The notes: a model not told the origin generated them from the sequence alone. A stretch of DNA of 5,041 nucleotides from Deltaproteobacteria bacterium UBA6601 (GCA_002433485.1 DJIF01000073.1:45367-50407), one strand, 5' to 3'; positions 1 to 5,041 are shown, numbered from the stretch's first letter. Translations and numbers: made by a program.

Positions 1-63
1 TTGCTCTTGTTGGCGCCGCCCTTGCTCTTGTTGGCGCCGCCCTTGCTCTTGTTGGCGCTGCCC
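1..63. repeat. 21-bp tandem repeat, three copies
   Basis: Three head-to-tail 21-bp units lie at 1-21, 22-42 and 43-63. The first two are identical and the third differs at one base (t for c at position 58). A fragment of the unit restarts at 64. The unit length is a multiple of three, so copy-number change would keep a reading frame. Read leftward it encodes Gly-Gly-Ala-Asn-Lys-Ser-Lys per unit. The array touches the window edge, so the true copy number is unknown. Confidence 0.9.
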
Positions 64-119
64 TTGCTTCTTGCACTCCTGGTAGCTGGTCTGGAGCGGG
101 CCGGGCCGCTCTGATCCAC
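1..119 (-). CDS. Partial leftward gene, lysine-rich low-complexity N-terminus
   Basis: This product is not recognised. The minus-strand frame is open from an in-frame stop (TGA, plus-strand 258-260) to the left edge. The only ordinary in-frame start candidate seen is GTG at 119-117, and no convincing Shine-Dalgarno precedes it. From there the product reads as a short polar stretch rich in Arg, Ser and Pro, then KGSANKSK followed by repeated GGANKSK units. That is basic, flexible and typical of a disordered linker or nucleic-acid-binding tail. The opposite strand is also open up to a TGA at 112-114, but it would encode a Leu/Pro-rich repeat (LLLLAPP), which is less credible. The call rests on repeat composition, favoured codons (GGC, GCC, AAC, AAG) and the divergent position relative to the gene at 410. 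The real start may lie elsewhere, and the bulk of the gene is outside the window. Confidence 0.35.
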   Translation of the reverse strand, partial: MDQSGPARSRPATRSARSKGSANKSKGGANKSKGGANKS

Positions 120-244
120 TGCCTGAACATTCGCTACGGCATCTTCCGCCGCTGGTTCGGTTTGAGCCCGCTTGGAACTCTCATTGCTCTCTTTGCGAGT
201 AGACAGGGTCCACCTCGTGGCCGGAGTTCGCGCGGTGGCAAGGC

Positions 245-269
245 AGCCTCGCCGCGCTCAGGTGAGGCT
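245..269. other. GC-rich hairpin in the intergenic region
   Basis: An inverted repeat of nine pairs (245-253 with 261-269, including one G-U pair in the plus-strand RNA) encloses a 7-nt loop. No run of T follows on either strand, so it is not a classic intrinsic terminator. It lies between the leftward gene and the promoter candidate of the TPR gene and could be a structured RNA element or a protein-binding site. Its function is unknown. Apart from this, nothing gene-like was seen between 120 and 318. Confidence 0.35.
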
Positions 270-318
270 AGCATAGCCATTTCGTCGCAGGCCGGTCTCT
301 GTGCTGGGGCGGCGACCG

Positions 319-348
319 TTGCCTGGCTTTAGAGAGGGTGGGTATCAT
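319..348 (+). promoter_or_regulatory. Candidate sigma70-type promoter for the TPR gene pair
   Basis: TTGCCT (319-324, four of six matches to the -35 consensus) is separated by 18 bp from TATCAT (343-348, five of six matches to the -10 consensus). Transcription would begin near 355, giving a 5' leader of roughly 55 nt before the start at 410. If this promoter is used, the GTG of the possible leader ORF at 349 would lie upstream of the transcript, so the two proposals compete. Confidence 0.4.
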
Positions 349-402
349 GTGGACCTGTTGAAGTACCTCGCCGCGGGTCTGGCCCTGCTGGCTGCACGAT
401 AG
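349..402 (+). CDS. Possible 17-residue hydrophobic leader ORF
   Basis: A GTG-initiated frame encodes VDLLKYLAAGLALLAAR and stops at TAG 400-402. A purine-rich stretch (AGAGAGG, 331-337) lies 11 nt upstream. The stop codon overlaps the first bases of the Shine-Dalgarno AGGAAG (401-406) of the next gene, so a ribosome ending here could help start translation at 410. The peptide is amphipathic or hydrophobic and resembles a short membrane peptide. It is too short for composition to prove coding. It may be a chance frame, particularly if transcription starts near 355. Confidence 0.2.
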   Translation: MDLLKYLAAGLALLAAR

Positions 403-406
403 GAAG
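401..406 (+). promoter_or_regulatory. Ribosome binding site of the TPR gene
   Basis: AGGAAG lies 3 nt before ATG 410-412 and 6 nt before a second ATG at 413-415, while its AGGA core lies 5 and 8 nt away. Both starts are possible and differ by one methionine. The distance to the second ATG is the more usual one. Confidence 0.6.
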
Positions 407-409
407 TAC

Positions 410-1291
410 ATGATGAGAGCTCTTCGCTGTTTGTTTCCGCTGGTTCTGGGCCTGGGTCTGCTGACTTCGGCCCCTGCTTTGGCCCAGAGTGATGCGGAGG
501 AGCAGGCAAGGGAGCGCCTGGTAGAGGCGAAGCAAGAGCTCGAAGCTGGTAATTTCGAAACAGCTCGTAGTGCAGCTGATGCTGCCCTCCGCCTCTATCC
601 TTCGCTCTACGAAGCGATGATGTACAAGGCGCTGGCCTATGAAGGCCTGGGCGAGCTGAAGCGGGCCAAGGGGTTGCTGAGCACCTTTAAGCAGGTGTCT
701 TTCGCTGATGAGGCCAAAGCACGGGCCGATGAGGCCTTGGCCCGAATCCAGGAGAAGCTTGGCGAAGTGCGTAAGGCTGCTGTCGAGCAGGAGGCTTCGG
801 CTCTGGCAGCCGACGGCTCCGAGGACGGAGCTGAAGAAGGGGAAGAGGCTGGTTCTGCAGGGCTCGGTTCGGGTGGTTCTGCCTCTGGCCTCCAGGTGGC
901 TCGGCCCCTGGACATGCCCGACTTTCCTGCCGGCTCGGAGGAGTTCCTGAGTTGGATGCTGTATCGCCAGCAGCTTGCTGAACTCAAGATTCGTCGGGAC
1001 ACCGGAATCGCTCTGATTGCGGGAGGCGCGGGGCTGGCTGGGCTGGGCTCAGCGATTGCCGCGGCGATGATCTCGCGCTCCTCAGTCAATCCTGGTGACC
1101 CCAACATCGCCGCCGGACATGGTGCCGGGCTGGGAGCTATCGCGTCGGGAGCGACTCTAGTCTGCATTGGCCTGCCCATTGCCTTGATGAACGGCCTCAA
1201 GGCTTCACGTATGTCGAAGTCGCGGACGTCGACGGCTCGCCTGGGTCCGCAGCTGGATCTGCAGGCAGGGACCTTAGCGCTGCGCTTCTGA
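410..1291 (+). CDS. Exported TPR-like protein with C-terminal membrane hairpin
   Basis: The 293-residue product begins with a good Sec signal peptide: Arg3 and Arg6, a Leu/Val/Gly core at 8-18, and an Ala-X-Ala cleavage site ending at Ala25. Residues 30-113 form an all-helical region with TPR-like pattern: one repeat around 37-64 (ELEAGNFETARSAADAALRLYP) and another around 67-95 (YKALAYEGLGELKRAKGLL). An acidic, Gly/Ser-rich linker (135-160) leads to a helical patch (176-196), then two hydrophobic segments at about 199-221 and 238-260 with GxxxG-like spacing, probably a membrane hairpin. A short basic tail ends in Phe293. TPR modules bind partner proteins, so a periplasmic scaffold anchored in the inner membrane is the natural inference. 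The start has the Shine-Dalgarno AGGAAG at 401-406. The next gene overlaps by one base, so the two are translationally coupled. The specific partner or pathway cannot be named from the sequence. Confidence 0.9.
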   Translation: MMRALRCLFPLVLGLGLLTSAPALAQSDAEEQARERLVEAKQELEAGNFETARSAADAALRLYPSLYEAMMYKALAYEGLGELKRAKGLLSTFKQVSFADEAKARADEALARIQEKLGEVRKAAVEQEASALAADGSEDGAEEGEEAGSAGLGSGGSASGLQVARPLDMPDFPAGSEEFLSWMLYRQQLAELKIRRDTGIALIAGGAGLAGLGSAIAAAMISRSSVNPGDPNIAAGHGAGLGAIASGATLVCIGLPIALMNGLKASRMSKSRTSTARLGPQLDLQAGTLALRF

Positions 1292-2355
1292 TGAGTCTCT
1301 GGGAGCCGCGGCTCGCCTGGACCTTGCTGCTCGAGGCACGAACGTCTGCCCTGGGGGAGCCGCCAGTCTGGCCTGCCCTGGTTGCGGAACACTTTGGCGA
1401 GGTCTCCGTTGGGCCCATTTCCCATGTGCAGCGGCTGCTTGAAGGCCACCTTCCGGTCCAGGCCTTGTGCCGTGTTGAGGCCGATGAAAGTCGCTGGATT
1501 CTCTCGGGTTTGGGCCGCCAGCTTGGGGTGACTGTAGCGGTGAGTCTGCCCGGAGAGGTCGAGGGGCATTTGCCAGTGGATGAGCTGCGAAGGGATGCCC
1601 TCTCCCTGTTTTTGGGTGGCGAAGCGCACGGAACCGATCTCGTGGAGTCGCTGCGGCCGCGCCTTGAGGGGCAGGGCTGGGAGCTTCTTGGCCTGATCGA
1701 GGTGGTCTCTAGCCTGCGTGAGGGGGTAAGCCCCGAGGTCCCGGACGAGAGCGGTTGGCAGTGCCTGGACGGTTTGGTAGTCGGGCGGGCAGCGGGGGTC
1801 TCACCGGCGCATGTTGCCTGGGAACTCAGCGGCTGGTTCAGTGGGGCGACTGAGCGGGGTGTCATGCATCGTCGTCTGCAGGTGCTTATGGAGGGGCACC
1901 TTGGACGACCTTCCTCCTTAGTGAGCTATGGCGGTGGTGCTCTTGTGTGGGCGGCCCGGGTCGCTGATGCAAGCCGGCGTGCTCAGGCCCTTGAGGCGGT
2001 CATTGATGAAGTTCGCCATGCGGCCAGCTGGGCGGTTTCCAAGGGCCCCGGCCTGGAGCTGAAAGATGCCGACTATGCTCGCTTATCGTCACGGCTTGAG
2101 ACCCTTCTGGTGGGCCTTGAGGAGGATCGTCAGGTCTTAACGGCTTGCACGGCGCGGCTTCAAGGGCCTGTTCAGCGTATTCTCGGCGAAGGGCAAGCCG
2201 CAGCAGCAGCTGGAGCCTTTATGGAGGCCTCAGAGCGGGCTGTGGAGTTTATTGCTGAGTTGAGTCGGAGGCTTGCGGTTGGCGAGCGCTGGGCCGGCGC
2301 TCTGCGGCTGGCCCGCGATGCGCAGGCTAGCGGTTCGTTGCCCGATCAGGCTTGA
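1291..2355 (+). CDS. Unrecognised 354-aa soluble protein coupled to the TPR gene
   Basis: This gene is not recognised. The ATG at 1291 shares its A with the TGA stop of the preceding gene (TGATG), the standard arrangement for termination-reinitiation, so both proteins are probably made in fixed proportion. There is no signal peptide or membrane segment, which suggests a cytoplasmic product. Residues 1-140 look like a mixed alpha/beta region. They contain a short internal duplication, EGHLPVQAL at 51-59 and EGHLPVDEL at 91-99, with a weaker echo (EGHLG) at 201-205. A Gly-rich strand (VSYGGGAL) precedes a long helical C-terminus from about 223, rich in Ala, Arg and Glu with Leu-spaced heptad-like pattern. 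Nucleotide-binding or catalytic motifs were looked for and none was evident. It may serve as a cytoplasmic companion of the membrane-anchored TPR protein, but that is inferred only from coupling. The downstream neighbour is convergent, 33 bp away. Confidence 0.85.
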   Translation: MSLWEPRLAWTLLLEARTSALGEPPVWPALVAEHFGEVSVGPISHVQRLLEGHLPVQALCRVEADESRWILSGLGRQLGVTVAVSLPGEVEGHLPVDELRRDALSLFLGGEAHGTDLVESLRPRLEGQGWELLGLIEVVSSLREGVSPEVPDESGWQCLDGLVVGRAAGVSPAHVAWELSGWFSGATERGVMHRRLQVLMEGHLGRPSSLVSYGGGALVWAARVADASRRAQALEAVIDEVRHAASWAVSKGPGLELKDADYARLSSRLETLLVGLEEDRQVLTACTARLQGPVQRILGEGQAAAAAGAFMEASERAVEFIAELSRRLAVGERWAGALRLARDAQASGSLPDQA

Positions 2356-2388
2356 CGTTCTTGAATAGGTGGGCGGCTTTGGTTTGCT

Positions 2389-2790
2389 TTAGGGCAGAGC
2401 GTCAAGCAGCGACTCAGCTTGCTTGACGCTTGATGTGCTGGCTTTGACCTGGCCAGCGATGGCTTTTGAAATCTGATCGAGCAATCCACTGAACTCGCCC
2501 ACCAACTGCACCTGAACCTCGGGTACTGCTTCGCGAACCGGGATTTCAGAGACAAGCCCGCCGATTCCTTCAAGCAAGGTGGTGATGTGCCAGCCATCAG
2601 TGAAGCGGCGAAAGCCAATGCTGGGGCCGCCCTTGGAGATTGCGTACGGCTCGATGCGGACTCCAGCACGTAGGGCGTTGAGGCGCAGGTCGAGTTTCTC
2701 GATGGCGCTGGCCAGCTGCTTGTAGTTGGCGTTCAGTTGCTGATTATCGGAGGCGATCTTGTCGAGAACCTTGCCGAAGTCGTTGGCCAT
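2389..2790 (-). CDS. Unrecognised 133-aa protein, helical ends with beta core
   Basis: The product is not recognised. ATG at 2790-2788 has GGAG (plus-strand 2800-2803) 9 nt upstream, and the frame ends with TAA at 2391-2389. Residues 4-41 form an amphipathic helix with hydrophobic residues spaced as in a coiled coil (Leu9, Ile12, Leu19, Tyr23, Leu26, Ile30, Leu33, Leu37, Leu40). Residues 43-73 look like beta strands around the motif IEPYAISKGGPSIGFRRF and Trp67. Residues 95-132 are helical again. There is no signal peptide, membrane segment or metal motif. It is divergent from the PAAR gene and convergent with the preceding pair. The layout could suit a small adaptor or chaperone for the spike protein, but nothing in the sequence proves that. 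Immunity proteins usually sit downstream of the effector on the same strand, which argues against that role. Confidence 0.8.
   Translation of the reverse strand: MANDFGKVLDKIASDNQQLNANYKQLASAIEKLDLRLNALRAGVRIEPYAISKGGPSIGFRRFTDGWHITTLLEGIGGLVSEIPVREAVPEVQVQLVGEFSGLLDQISKAIAGQVKASTSSVKQAESLLDALP
2398..2430. repeat. Perfect 11-bp inverted repeat in the 3' end of the 133-aa gene
   Basis: AGCGTCAAGCA (2398-2408) and its exact complement (2420-2430) enclose an 11-nt loop. The repeat lies inside the last codons of the minus-strand gene, about 42 bp beyond the stop of the convergent plus-strand gene. It could stop or stabilise transcripts from either side, but no T-run follows on either strand, so an intrinsic terminator is not established. 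The sequence GCTTGACG of the right arm also occurs at 2350-2357 across the stop codon of the 354-aa gene. It could pair with the left arm (2400-2407) as an alternative fold. Confidence 0.5.
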
Positions 2791-2841
2791 AGATGCGTAC
2801 TCCAGAGTCAGGAGCTTTGCATGCTACGCCCGGCTGTGCCC

Positions 2842-2870
2842 CTTGTAAACGGTGACTGATCGAGCTTCAA
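2842..2870 (-). promoter_or_regulatory. Candidate promoter for the 133-aa gene
   Basis: On the minus strand TTGAAG (2870-2865) and TACAAG (2847-2842) are 17 bp apart, each matching four of six consensus bases. The expected start of transcription is about 45-50 nt upstream of the ATG at 2790. The element overlaps almost completely with a plus-strand candidate. The match is weak and rests on spacing and position. Confidence 0.25.
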
Positions 2871-2871
2871 T
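2843..2871 (+). promoter_or_regulatory. Candidate promoter for the PAAR gene
   Basis: TTGTAA (2843-2848) and TTCAAT (2866-2871) are 17 bp apart, each with four of six consensus matches. Transcription would start near 2878, leaving a leader of roughly 120 nt. No other convincing element was seen in 2804-2987, the rest of this divergent intergenic region. The local AT-richness compared with the flanking genes supports a regulatory role. Confidence 0.25.
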
Positions 2872-2987
2872 TACAGCCCAGGTAGCGCTGCTGCAGGGAT
2901 CCGCAGGCCAGGGTCTACGAGCGGTGGACGGGACGTTTTGCTGTGGCACAATGGCTCGGCTACCGATTCTGCTCAGGACAAGCAGCT

Positions 2988-2993
2988 GGGAGG
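2988..2993 (+). promoter_or_regulatory. Ribosome binding site deciding the PAAR gene start
   Basis: GGGAGG lies 8 nt before ATG 3002. An in-frame ATG at 2951 would add 17 residues (MARLPILLRTSSWEAQT) but has no Shine-Dalgarno. The strong site, together with the family-typical opening MGKP, fixes the start at 3002. Confidence 0.85.
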
Positions 2994-3001
2994 CCCAAAC
3001 C

Positions 3002-5041
3002 ATGGGAAAGCCGTGCGCTAAGCAAGGTGATCAGATCATCGCCACGGACACCCATATGGTTCCCGCTGGTCCCAGCACTGCGCCGGTCCCTTTGCCTTTT
3101 GTAGGCATCATTCAGATGAAGACTGAGTCTTCCATCAACATCTGCGGGATGCCTGCTGCTGTGCAGGGAGCTAAGGCAATGAATTCGCCGCCGCATGTCT
3201 GCGTCGATGCCGCCACGAATCAGGGTGAGATCGTGATGGGCAGCACTGGGGTTAAGTTCAACAACAAGATGGCTGCTCGCCTGGGTGACATCGCCAACAC
3301 CTGCCAATTCTCCGGTCCGGCACCGCTGGGACAGGTTGTTTGTGGTGGCACGGTGATGGCTGGTGAGGTTGGTACAGCGGTCGTCGCGGTGACGACCGCT
3401 CCGGTTCAAGCTCAGGCTGCCCAGATGAATACTGCCGAGGCGGTGAAGATCATGCAGGACGCCGCCAATAAGGCCGGTCCCATGGCGTCGCTGTCTTCTG
3501 ATCTGGGTAGTCCTAAGGGTGACGGGGTTGGCTCAGCTGGAATTGCCTGCTCTGCCGCGGCTGCAGCTGTCGCTGCCGCGCTGGCGACTGGTGATTCAGC
3601 GCAGATTGCTGCTGCGGTTGCTGCGGCCAGTGCGGCCATAGAAGCGGCAGACAAGGCAGCGGCTGAGGCTAAGAAACAAGAGGAAAAGCGGCGTGACCGT
3701 TCGGCTGAGTACATGCGTAAGGCCGTTGCGGCGGCGGCGGCGGCGGCGGTGGCTGCCTATGGAGCCAAGCGAGCGGCAGAAAAGGCCGCCTGGAATGCTC
3801 GCTCCGCGCGGGCTTCCATGGCCCAGCTTGATCCCCTTAATGATGCCAAGGATGCTGCTCAGCGGAAGCTGGATCAGGCTGAGAATCGGCTCAAGAACCT
3901 GGAGCGGGATCTTGATGCCAAGCAGCGTGAGGCCGAGCGCGCCCGGGAGAAGTTTGAGGACCTTGCTGATCCTCGTGATGAAGCGCAGCGCAAGATCGAC
4001 GAGGCCCAGCGCAAGTTGGATCGTCAGGTGGAGAAGCTTGAAGACAAGGTCAGTGATGTTGAGGATAAGCGTCGCGAACTCAAGGAAGGTGCCGAAGAGG
4101 TCACATCTGCGCAGAAGGCGGTTAGGGACGCTGGTAAGAAGGTCGAGAGCGCTGCCGACAAGGCGGGCCTGGCAGCTGCAGAGAAGAAGCTTTCTGCCGC
4201 TAAGAGCCAGCGTGACAAGCTGCAGAGAGATCTCGATGAGTTAGAGAATGAACTGGCTGAGCTACGCAGCGAGGAGGCAGCACTTAGCAGTGATCTGTCT
4301 GATGCCAAGCGCGACGGCGGACCCGCCATCGCCGAGGCAGACTCAGCGGAGGCTGCTGCCGAGCGCGCCGAGCAGGCTGAAGAGGCAGCAAAGGAGCAAA
4401 AGGACATTGGTCAGCGGCAGGTGGATGCCGCTGATCGTGATGTGAAGAAAGCCGATGCAGCGCTCAAGGAGAGTCAGGTTGAAGTGGGGCAGGCAGCAGG
4501 TCTAGCTGAGGCCAGCGCTGATGCCGCTAACGAAGCGGCCGATGAGGCCGGGTCCTTGCAGGGGGATGCCCAGGAGAATGCGGCCATGGCCTTGAAGGAG
4601 GCCAATGATCCCACTGGTAAGGAGCCTGCAGACATCGCTAAAGCTCAGGAGAACTCCAAGGCAGCAGGAGAGGCGGCAGAGGAAGCCAAGGCGTCGGCAG
4701 AGGAGGCCGTAGCCGCCAAGCAGGAGGCAATAACAGCCAAGCAGGAGGCCCTGCAGGCCACGATCGAGGCTGGCGTTCCTTCGATGGCTCCGGACATGCC
4801 AGTTCCTCCCGAGTTTGAGCCGCCTGAAATTCCAGATGTACCCGATGCGCCCGAGGTCCCTGAGGTCCCCGAGCTCCCTGAGGTCCCCGAGGTCCCCGAG
4901 GTCCCCGAGGTCCCCGAGGTCCCCGAAGTGCCGAGCACCCCCGAGGTCCCCGAAGTGCCGAGCACCCCCGAGGTCCCCGAAGTGCCGAGCACCCCCGAAG
5001 TGCCGAAGGCGACTACAGCTCCCAAAAAGCCCAAGGCTCCC
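3002..5041 (+). CDS. PAAR-like spike protein with coiled-coil and Pro-rich extension, 3' end outside window
   Basis: The frame is open for 680 codons from ATG 3002 to the right edge with no stop. Residues 1-121 are PAAR-like: MGKPCAKQGD opening, APVPLPF near 27-33, GMPAAVQG at 49-56, PPHV at 63-66, and the diagnostic GSTGVKFNNKMAARLGD at 80-96, closing with VVCGGTVMAG. Such domains form the metal-bound conical tip on VgrG spikes of type VI and related injection systems. Possible metal ligands are Cys5, His18, Cys48, His65, Cys67, Cys101 and Cys114. Residues 179-263 are Ala-rich helix, including seven consecutive GCG codons. Residues 277-437 are a Glu/Lys/Arg/Asp coiled coil with likely breaks at Pro324 and about 363-390. 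Residues 442-590 are Ala/Glu-rich helix with a break at 537-542. Residues 592-658 are Pro-Glu-Val repeats, then a basic Lys/Pro run to 680. The N-terminus has no signal peptide, as expected for a spike cargo. A toxin or adhesin domain may follow outside the window. The PAAR call is strong; the delivery role is inferred. Confidence 0.9.
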   Translation, partial: MGKPCAKQGDQIIATDTHMVPAGPSTAPVPLPFVGIIQMKTESSINICGMPAAVQGAKAMNSPPHVCVDAATNQGEIVMGSTGVKFNNKMAARLGDIANTCQFSGPAPLGQVVCGGTVMAGEVGTAVVAVTTAPVQAQAAQMNTAEAVKIMQDAANKAGPMASLSSDLGSPKGDGVGSAGIACSAAAAAVAAALATGDSAQIAAAVAAASAAIEAADKAAAEAKKQEEKRRDRSAEYMRKAVAAAAAAAVAAYGAKRAAEKAAWNARSARASMAQLDPLNDAKDAAQRKLDQAENRLKNLERDLDAKQREAERAREKFEDLADPRDEAQRKIDEAQRKLDRQVEKLEDKVSDVEDKRRELKEGAEEVTSAQKAVRDAGKKVESAADKAGLAAAEKKLSAAKSQRDKLQRDLDELENELAELRSEEAALSSDLSDAKRDGGPAIAEADSAEAAAERAEQAEEAAKEQKDIGQRQVDAADRDVKKADAALKESQVEVGQAAGLAEASADAANEAADEAGSLQGDAQENAAMALKEANDPTGKEPADIAKAQENSKAAGEAAEEAKASAEEAVAAKQEAITAKQEALQATIEAGVPSMAPDMPVPPEFEPPEIPDVPDAPEVPEVPELPEVPEVPEVPEVPEVPEVPSTPEVPEVPSTPEVPEVPSTPEVPKATTAPKKPKAP
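3728..3748 (+). repeat. (GCG)7 trinucleotide run coding poly-alanine
   Basis: Seven consecutive GCG codons encode Ala243-Ala249 of the PAAR protein, inside an Ala-rich helix otherwise written with mixed GCN codons. Such a run is prone to slippage, and changes by one unit keep the frame. Confidence 0.85.
4880..4924 (+). repeat. 9-bp tandem repeat, five exact copies (Glu-Val-Pro)
   Basis: GAGGTCCCC occurs five times in succession. Near-copies precede it from 4853 (GAGGTCCCT, GAGGTCCCC, GAGCTCCCT). It encodes Glu-Val-Pro triplets of the PAAR protein, likely an extended polyproline-II-like rod. Identity at the synonymous positions indicates recent slippage or duplication. Confidence 0.9.
4925..5005 (+). 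repeat. 27-bp tandem repeat, two full copies plus a partial
   Basis: The unit encodes Glu-Val-Pro-Ser-Thr-Pro-Glu-Val-Pro. Exact copies lie at 4925-4951 and 4952-4978. A third matches for 18 bases (4979-4996) and then continues with GAAGTGCCG (4997-5005). It appears to have grown from the adjoining 9-bp array, with the Ser-Thr-Pro insert as the novelty. After 5005 the composition turns to Lys, Thr, Ala and Pro. Confidence 0.9.

Noticed and set aside
1..63. Possible CRISPR array
   Set aside because: The units are directly adjacent with no spacers and match a protein-coding tandem repeat.
1..114. Plus-strand Leu/Pro repeat frame ending at TGA 112-114, possibly the C-terminus of a membrane protein
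   Set aside because: The repeat LLLLAPP is less plausible than the polar Lys-rich reading on the other strand, although a decision needs sequence to the left.
637..1865. Long minus-strand open frames (330 and 222 codons) across the TPR gene and its partner
   Set aside because: They overlap two well-supported plus-strand genes, have Ser/Arg/Pro-rich low-complexity translations with no recognisable domain, and result from GC-biased third positions.
2389..2790. Immunity gene for a toxin carried by the PAAR protein
   Set aside because: It is on the opposite strand and upstream of the PAAR gene. Cognate immunity genes usually follow the toxin end, which lies outside the window.
2960..3409. Minus-strand 149-codon frame opposite the PAAR head
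   Set aside because: It conflicts with the clear PAAR domain and its strong ribosome binding site. The translation has no recognisable features.
3412..4407. Minus-strand Ala/Ser-rich open frames opposite the PAAR gene
   Set aside because: They are the antisense of Ala- and Glu-rich codons of the plus-strand gene. There is no ribosome binding site or domain.
3693..4445. Plus-strand Arg/Ser-rich frames of 183 and 65 codons
   Set aside because: They are out-of-frame readings of the coiled-coil region of the PAAR gene, whose own frame is continuous through them.
4645..5034. Minus-strand frame encoding Gly-Thr-Ser repeats
   Set aside because: It is the antisense of the Glu-Val-Pro repeat. The plus-strand frame continues unbroken from a clear PAAR domain, so this is a shadow.

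Overview
The window is GC-rich bacterial DNA with strongly G/C-biased third codon positions, clear Shine-Dalgarno sequences and long shadow frames on the opposite strands. The protein types suggest a predatory or complex-lifestyle Gram-negative lineage such as Myxococcota or a related deltaproteobacterial group: a secreted TPR protein with a membrane hairpin, an anonymous coupled partner, and a PAAR-type spike protein with a long helical and proline-rich extension. No marker gene is present, so this lineage is inference only.

Layout. Bases 1-119 hold the probable start of a leftward gene with a lysine-rich 21-bp tandem repeat; it leaves the window at the left edge. Bases 120-409 are an intergenic region with a GC hairpin, a candidate sigma70 promoter and a possible 17-codon leader ORF. 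Bases 410-1291 and 1291-2355 form a translationally coupled pair on the plus strand: a signal-peptide TPR protein, then an unrecognised cytoplasmic protein of 354 residues. A convergent minus-strand gene (2389-2790, 133 aa, unrecognised) follows. Its 3' end contains a perfect 11-bp inverted repeat. Bases 2791-3001 are a divergent intergenic region with overlapping promoter candidates on both strands.

The most notable gene starts at 3002 and is still open at the right edge (680 codons, no stop). It is easy to miss because no stop codon lies in the window. It encodes a PAAR-like N-terminal domain (about residues 1-121), an alanine-rich helical segment, a long charged coiled coil, a second Ala/Glu-rich helical stretch, and a Pro-Glu-Val tandem repeat that switches to a basic Lys/Pro stretch at the edge. 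PAAR domains cap the spike of type VI secretion and related contractile injection systems and often carry effector domains at their C-termini. This gene therefore looks like the delivery half of a large specialised spike or effector whose terminal domain lies just outside the window.

How the genes work together is only partly visible. The 410-2355 pair is surely co-expressed. The 133-aa gene and the PAAR gene share a short divergent promoter region, which suggests possible co-regulation but does not prove a shared function. No type VI structural gene (VgrG, Hcp, sheath, baseplate) is present.
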